64,000 nucleotides of DNA from Pseudomonadota bacterium (GTDB taxonomy: Bacteria > Pseudomonadota > Alphaproteobacteria > Rhizobiales > Methylopilaceae). The notes beneath the pieces are model-generated. The model saw only the letters and a program-made list of their open reading frames with translations. It did not search any database and was not told the origin of the DNA. Positions 61,004-64,000 of this stretch are shown one piece after another. Both the position numbers and the translations under genes were made by a program. The DNA lies in NCBI GenBank assembly GCA_023388965.1, contig JAEWFF010000043.1, forward strand, positions 37,501 through 101,500, in the 5' to 3' direction. The first letter of the stretch is position 1. Each line of letters starts with the position of its first letter.

Positions 61004-61061
61004 ACTGACCGATCAATACATTTCACAATCCGGACACGCCCATACGGAGGGGCGGAGAAGG

Positions 61062-61097
61062 GCGGCAGGTCTTGCCGCGACCGGCACTTTCTGCCGG
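61062..61097. promoter_or_regulatory. tandem FlbD-like sites upstream of fliK
   Basis: Two inverted repeats with the same design: GCGGCA-N5-TGCCGC (61062-61078) and CCGGCA-N5-TGCCGG (61081-61097), centres 19 bases apart. They lie about 90-120 bases upstream of a sigma-54 promoter, the usual enhancer distance. They share CGGCA-N5-TGCCG with the fliF and flhA sites. Confidence 0.65.
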
Positions 61098-61183
61098 GAC
61101 GTATGCGCCGATCTGGCTGGCCGGAGATGGCCGGTTTCAGATAATGTTGTTTTATTTCAATGTTTTGCTTGGGCGACCCCGGT

Positions 61184-61199
61184 TGGAACGGGGTTTGCG
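61184..61199 (+). promoter_or_regulatory. sigma-54 promoter of fliK-flgD
   Basis: TGGAACGGGGTTTGCG, with GG at -24 and GC at -12 separated by 10 bases, differs at one position of the TGGCAC-N5-TTGC consensus. It lies 28 bases before the fliK start codon. FlbD is the obvious activator. Confidence 0.75.
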
Positions 61200-61226
61200 A
61201 GGTTCGGCACGAACGAGGCCCGAACC

Positions 61227-63026
61227 ATGTCCTTTTCCCTGGCGGATATTTTTGCCCCGACGCCTGCGCTTTCCGGCGCGGCGGGCGGCATTGTCGCGCC
61301 CGGCGACGGAGATGGCTCTGCTTTTGCCGATGCGCTGAAGGCGTTCCAGGCCGGGGCTTTCGAGGGCGCAGACGGCGCACCCGATCCTGCCGCGGCTCTT
61401 GATGCGTCGCCGCCTGCCGTACCGGCGGGTCCGCTTCCCGCGCTCGCGACCTCCATGCTGGAACTGGTGCCGCAGGACAGGATCGCCGAATTCGGGCTCG
61501 ATGACGACGCGCTGCTGCGGATCCAGTCCGGTGCGCCCACCGCCCGGGATATGGAAAAGCTGGTCGCGGCTTTGGCGCGGCTCGATCTCGATGTGGCCAC
61601 GCCGGTTGCCGGCCTTCCGGTCGGTGAGGCCGGACCGGATATGACGATTCCCGTAGCGACGGTCGCCGCGGCTTTATCCGCCGGCGCAGGCGGCGAGGCT
61701 GGAGAGAGCGGCGACGCGCAGGTCGAAATGGCGCTGCGGATCGCCAATGACCGGCCGGCCTATGTGCCGCCTAGGGAGAAGCCGGACACGCCGCCGCAAG
61801 GGGCCGCCGCCAACAAGGCCACGCCCGCTTTGCGCGAAGGCCGTGCCTCGGCCGCGGGTGCCGCCGCGGCCCTTATGAATTTCAGCGTTGCCGCCGATAA
61901 TGGCGATGCGCCGCAGGTCAGCCGCGCGGTGCTGGAAGCGCTGGCGCCGCGTGCGTCGGTGTCGCCTGTCGCGTCCCAGCCCGCGCCTCAGACCGTGCCA
62001 CCCGCCGCGCAGGCCATTGCCGCGACGCCCCATGTGACGTCCCTACAGGGGCAGGTCGTGAAGGATGAGACGGTGGAGACGCCGCCCCAGCAGCAGGCGG
62101 CAATTGCGCCGAAGGCGGATGCGTCCACGGCACCGGCGAATGACGAGGCGGTTCCGGCAACGCAGACGGGACGCGCGGCGAATGCGGCTGCGCCGTTGCC
62201 GCCGACAAATGCCGCTGCCGTCAACCCGGCTTTGGCGGACAGCGCGAAAACGGAACAGGACGCGGCGGATGCGGCGCTGAATGTCCTGACAAAGGGCAAG
62301 GACGAGGCCAAACCCGCCACGGCGCAAACGCAGACACAGACATCGACGCAGGCGAAGAGCGCGCCGCAGGAGCCGGATGGGGCTGCCTCGAAGCCCGCAC
62401 CCGATGCGGCGCCGAAGCCCGCGTCCGATGCCAAACCGCAGATGCGGGCAGCTGAGAAGCCGGCCGCTGCCGAGAAGCCCGCAGCACCCGAGCCGCGCGC
62501 GGCACAGACACAGCCGCAGCAGCCCATTCCCATGCCCGACCGCATCGCGCTGGCGGACCCGGCAGGACGCGCCGTGCAGCAGGCCATGCACCAGCCTCAG
62601 GCCGTCGCCATTCCGCATATCGCAAGCGAAATGGCCGCGCGCTTCCGTCAGGGCCAGACGCGCTTCGAGATCCGTCTCGATCCGCCGGAACTCGGACGCG
62701 TCGATGTACGCATCGAGGTCGATGGCGACGGGCGCGTGCATTCGCGCCTGATGGTGGAAAAGAGCGAGACGCTCGATCTTCTGAAAGCCGACCAGCGGGC
62801 GCTGGAGCGCGCGCTGCACGATGCGGGCTTCAAGTCCGAGCAGAACACATTGTCGTTCTCGCTGCGCGACGAGCGCGGCGGGCAGAACGCGCGTTACGAT
62901 CAGCATCGTCATTTCAATGAAGAAAATGTGCGTACCGAACCGGGCGACGATCCGGCGCGGCTTGCGGCCGAGCTTGCCTATCGCGCGCCCATGCGCGGGC
63001 CGGGCGGCGTCGATCTGAGAGTGTAG
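61227..63026 (+). CDS. fliK: flagellar hook-length control protein, FliK-like
   Basis: A 599-residue protein starting MSFSLADIFAP shortly after the sigma-54 promoter; the frame upstream is open but contains the promoter. Residues up to about 465 are Ala/Pro/Gln/Lys-rich low complexity. The C-terminal Flg_hook domain (about 470-550) has the hallmark FEIRLDPPELGRVDVRIEV and LERALHDAGFKSEQNTLSFSL. FliK measures hook length and switches export specificity. Symbol given by domain and place beside flgD; sequence in the low-complexity part is not informative. Confidence 0.85.
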   Translation: MSFSLADIFAPTPALSGAAGGIVAPGDGDGSAFADALKAFQAGAFEGADGAPDPAAALDASPPAVPAGPLPALATSMLELVPQDRIAEFGLDDDALLRIQSGAPTARDMEKLVAALARLDLDVATPVAGLPVGEAGPDMTIPVATVAAALSAGAGGEAGESGDAQVEMALRIANDRPAYVPPREKPDTPPQGAAANKATPALREGRASAAGAAAALMNFSVAADNGDAPQVSRAVLEALAPRASVSPVASQPAPQTVPPAAQAIAATPHVTSLQGQVVKDETVETPPQQQAAIAPKADASTAPANDEAVPATQTGRAANAAAPLPPTNAAAVNPALADSAKTEQDAADAALNVLTKGKDEAKPATAQTQTQTSTQAKSAPQEPDGAASKPAPDAAPKPASDAKPQMRAAEKPAAAEKPAAPEPRAAQTQPQQPIPMPDRIALADPAGRAVQQAMHQPQAVAIPHIASEMAARFRQGQTRFEIRLDPPELGRVDVRIEVDGDGRVHSRLMVEKSETLDLLKADQRALERALHDAGFKSEQNTLSFSLRDERGGQNARYDQHRHFNEENVRTEPGDDPARLAAELAYRAPMRGPGGVDLRV

Positions 63027-63036
63027 GGAGGACGCT

Positions 63037-63711
63037 ATGGCGGTATCGGGCGTAACCGGAGCGAGTTCAGCCGCAGCGGCCTATAGCGGTGGCGCGAGGA
63101 TCGCGGAGAATTTCCAGACCTTCCTGCAATTGCTGACGACGCAATTGCGCAACCAGAACCCGCTCGATCCGCTCGACACCAACCAGTTCACCCAGCAGCT
63201 CGTCCAGTTCGCCGGCGTCGAGCAGCAGATCGCGACGAACGCGACCCTGTCCGCGCTTCTGGGAGTGATGGATTCCAGCCGCCTGACCGGCGCGGTCGAT
63301 TTCATCGGCAAGCGCGTCGTCGCCGAAGGCGCGACCACCGTGCTCGACGATCAGAGCGCGGTGTGGAACATCGCCGTCGGCAAGGATGCGCCGCAAACCG
63401 TCGTCGTCGTCTACGATGCCAATGGCAACGAGGTCTATTCGCAGGCGGTGGATCTGGCGGAAGGCAACAATGTCTATGCCTGGCAGGGCAAGAGCTCGAA
63501 CGGGCAGATCATGCCGGACGGCTTCTACACGCTTCAGGTCATCGCCCGCGACGCCAACGGCGACACCGTTGCCGCCAAGACCGATATTCAAGGCATGGTC
63601 ACGGGCGTCGAACTCGAAGACGGCCAGCCGGTGCTGAAGATCGGTGACACGATCCGCGTCAAGCTCGCCAATGTGAAATCAGTGGTGAACCAGACGGTGC
63701 CGACGGAATAG
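63037..63711 (+). CDS. flgD: flagellar hook assembly (capping) protein FlgD
   Basis: A 224-residue protein with the N-terminal FlgD segment FLQLLTTQLRNQNPLDPLDTNQFTQQLVQF truncated here to its key words NQNPLDP and TQQLVQFA. A C-terminal Ig-like/tudor region has GKSSNGQIMPDGFYTLQV. It starts ten bases after fliK and is probably in the same transcript. Confidence 0.93.
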   Translation: MAVSGVTGASSAAAAYSGGARIAENFQTFLQLLTTQLRNQNPLDPLDTNQFTQQLVQFAGVEQQIATNATLSALLGVMDSSRLTGAVDFIGKRVVAEGATTVLDDQSAVWNIAVGKDAPQTVVVVYDANGNEVYSQAVDLAEGNNVYAWQGKSSNGQIMPDGFYTLQVIARDANGDTVAAKTDIQGMVTGVELEDGQPVLKIGDTIRVKLANVKSVVNQTVPTE

Positions 63712-63939
63712 ACGGTATCTCCATCCCTGCGCGCGTAGCGGAGGGAGAGCGTTTAGGTCGTGCCGCCCGGTTTCCTTGTCCTCACTACAAAGACCGGCTC
63801 CGGCTAACGATGGCGTTGCCCGGAGCGGTGCCGGGGGATGGCGCGCCGCAATTCTTGATGGCTTCCTTGCGGCATTGACGTTGCCCCAGCGGTTTAATCC
63901 GGATTGAAGTTCGTTCTGGCCCATTGAGAGGACCGGGAC

Positions 63940-64000
63940 ATGAAGCGCAGCCGCTTCTCTGAAGAGCAGATCATCGGGATTCTTAAGGAGCACGAGGCCG
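63940..64000 (+). mobile_element. IS3-family element, start of transposase OrfA (cut by window end)
   Basis: The ATG at 63940, preceded by GAGAGGACC, opens MKRSRFSEEQIIGILKEHEA, the usual beginning of IS3-family (IS51/IS407-like) OrfA helix-turn-helix proteins. The left end of the element probably lies within 63720-63900; TTGACGTTGCCCC at 63876 is one possible terminal sequence, not confirmed. No host gene is visibly interrupted, since flgD is complete. Confidence 0.75.

Noticed and set aside
60996..61226. N-terminal extension of the fliK-like gene
   Set aside because: This stretch contains tandem FlbD-like repeats and a sigma-54 promoter and lacks a ribosome site; the family-like start is at 61227.
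63679..63993. Minus-strand frame overlapping the end of flgD and the IS start
   Set aside because: It runs antisense to both flgD and the transposase start and has no ribosome site or recognisable domain.

Overview
The window looks like chromosome from an alphaproteobacterium, most likely Hyphomicrobiales (Rhizobiales). The base composition is GC-rich. It carries chpT, ctrA and sciP (the CtrA cell-cycle pathway), a chemotaxis cluster, a flagellar cluster with flbD, an EipA/DUF1134 gene, and short palindromic intergenic repeats of the kind common in Bradyrhizobium relatives. I cannot name the genus. No rRNA, tRNA or CRISPR was seen.

1-17.5 kb (+ strand) is a nitrogen-compound catabolic locus. 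It encodes an FdrA-type protein (5' end outside the window), a carbamate kinase, a DUF2877 protein, a GntR/FCD regulator, an NTF2-like protein on the other strand, a branched-chain-amino-acid-type ABC importer whose permease and both ATPases are one polypeptide, a cytosine-deaminase-like amidohydrolase, a BmpA/nucleoside-type ABC importer (ATPase, two permeases, binding protein) and two tandem paralogous amidohydrolases. FdrA and DUF2877 proteins are parts of oxamate carbamoyltransferase in E. coli (AllF, AllH). The inferred theme is therefore import of N-heterocycles or ureides, hydrolytic processing to a carbamoylated acid, and ATP recovery through carbamoyl phosphate. The substrate is unknown. 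A TTGCATGCAA-like motif recurs around the regulator and the divergent promoter.

17.5-26.4 kb (- strand) is a complete nosRZDFYLX operon for clade I nitrous oxide reductase, with an FNR/NnrR-like site upstream. A ferritin-like gene is divergent from it. 27.4-32.6 kb (- strand) holds housekeeping genes: a small membrane protein, prfC, an extensin-like protein, a coiled-coil membrane protein, eipA-like and cysQ.

32.7-46.3 kb holds chpT-cheA-cheW-cheY-cheB-cheR (+), fliI-fliJ (-), ctrA (+) with a GANTC-rich upstream region, small genes including a 29-residue membrane peptide, and flhA (-). 46.5-55.4 kb is accessory: a DUF411 protein, an SbmA/BacA transporter, two c-di-GMP genes, a Tat-exported acetamidase/formamidase and, divergent from it, an AraC regulator fused in frame to a full second acetamidase/formamidase domain.

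55.4-63.7 kb is the flagellar basal-body operon fliF-fliG-fliH-fliN-flbD (-), sciP (-) and a fliK-like gene with flgD (+). Regulatory logic is readable in the DNA. Inverted repeats CGGCA-N5-TGCCG lie next to TTAA-type CtrA elements upstream of fliF and flhA. Two such repeats in tandem lie about 100 bp upstream of a sigma-54 promoter at fliK. This fits a CtrA-FlbD hierarchy like that of Caulobacter. The window ends in the first codons of an IS3-type transposase.
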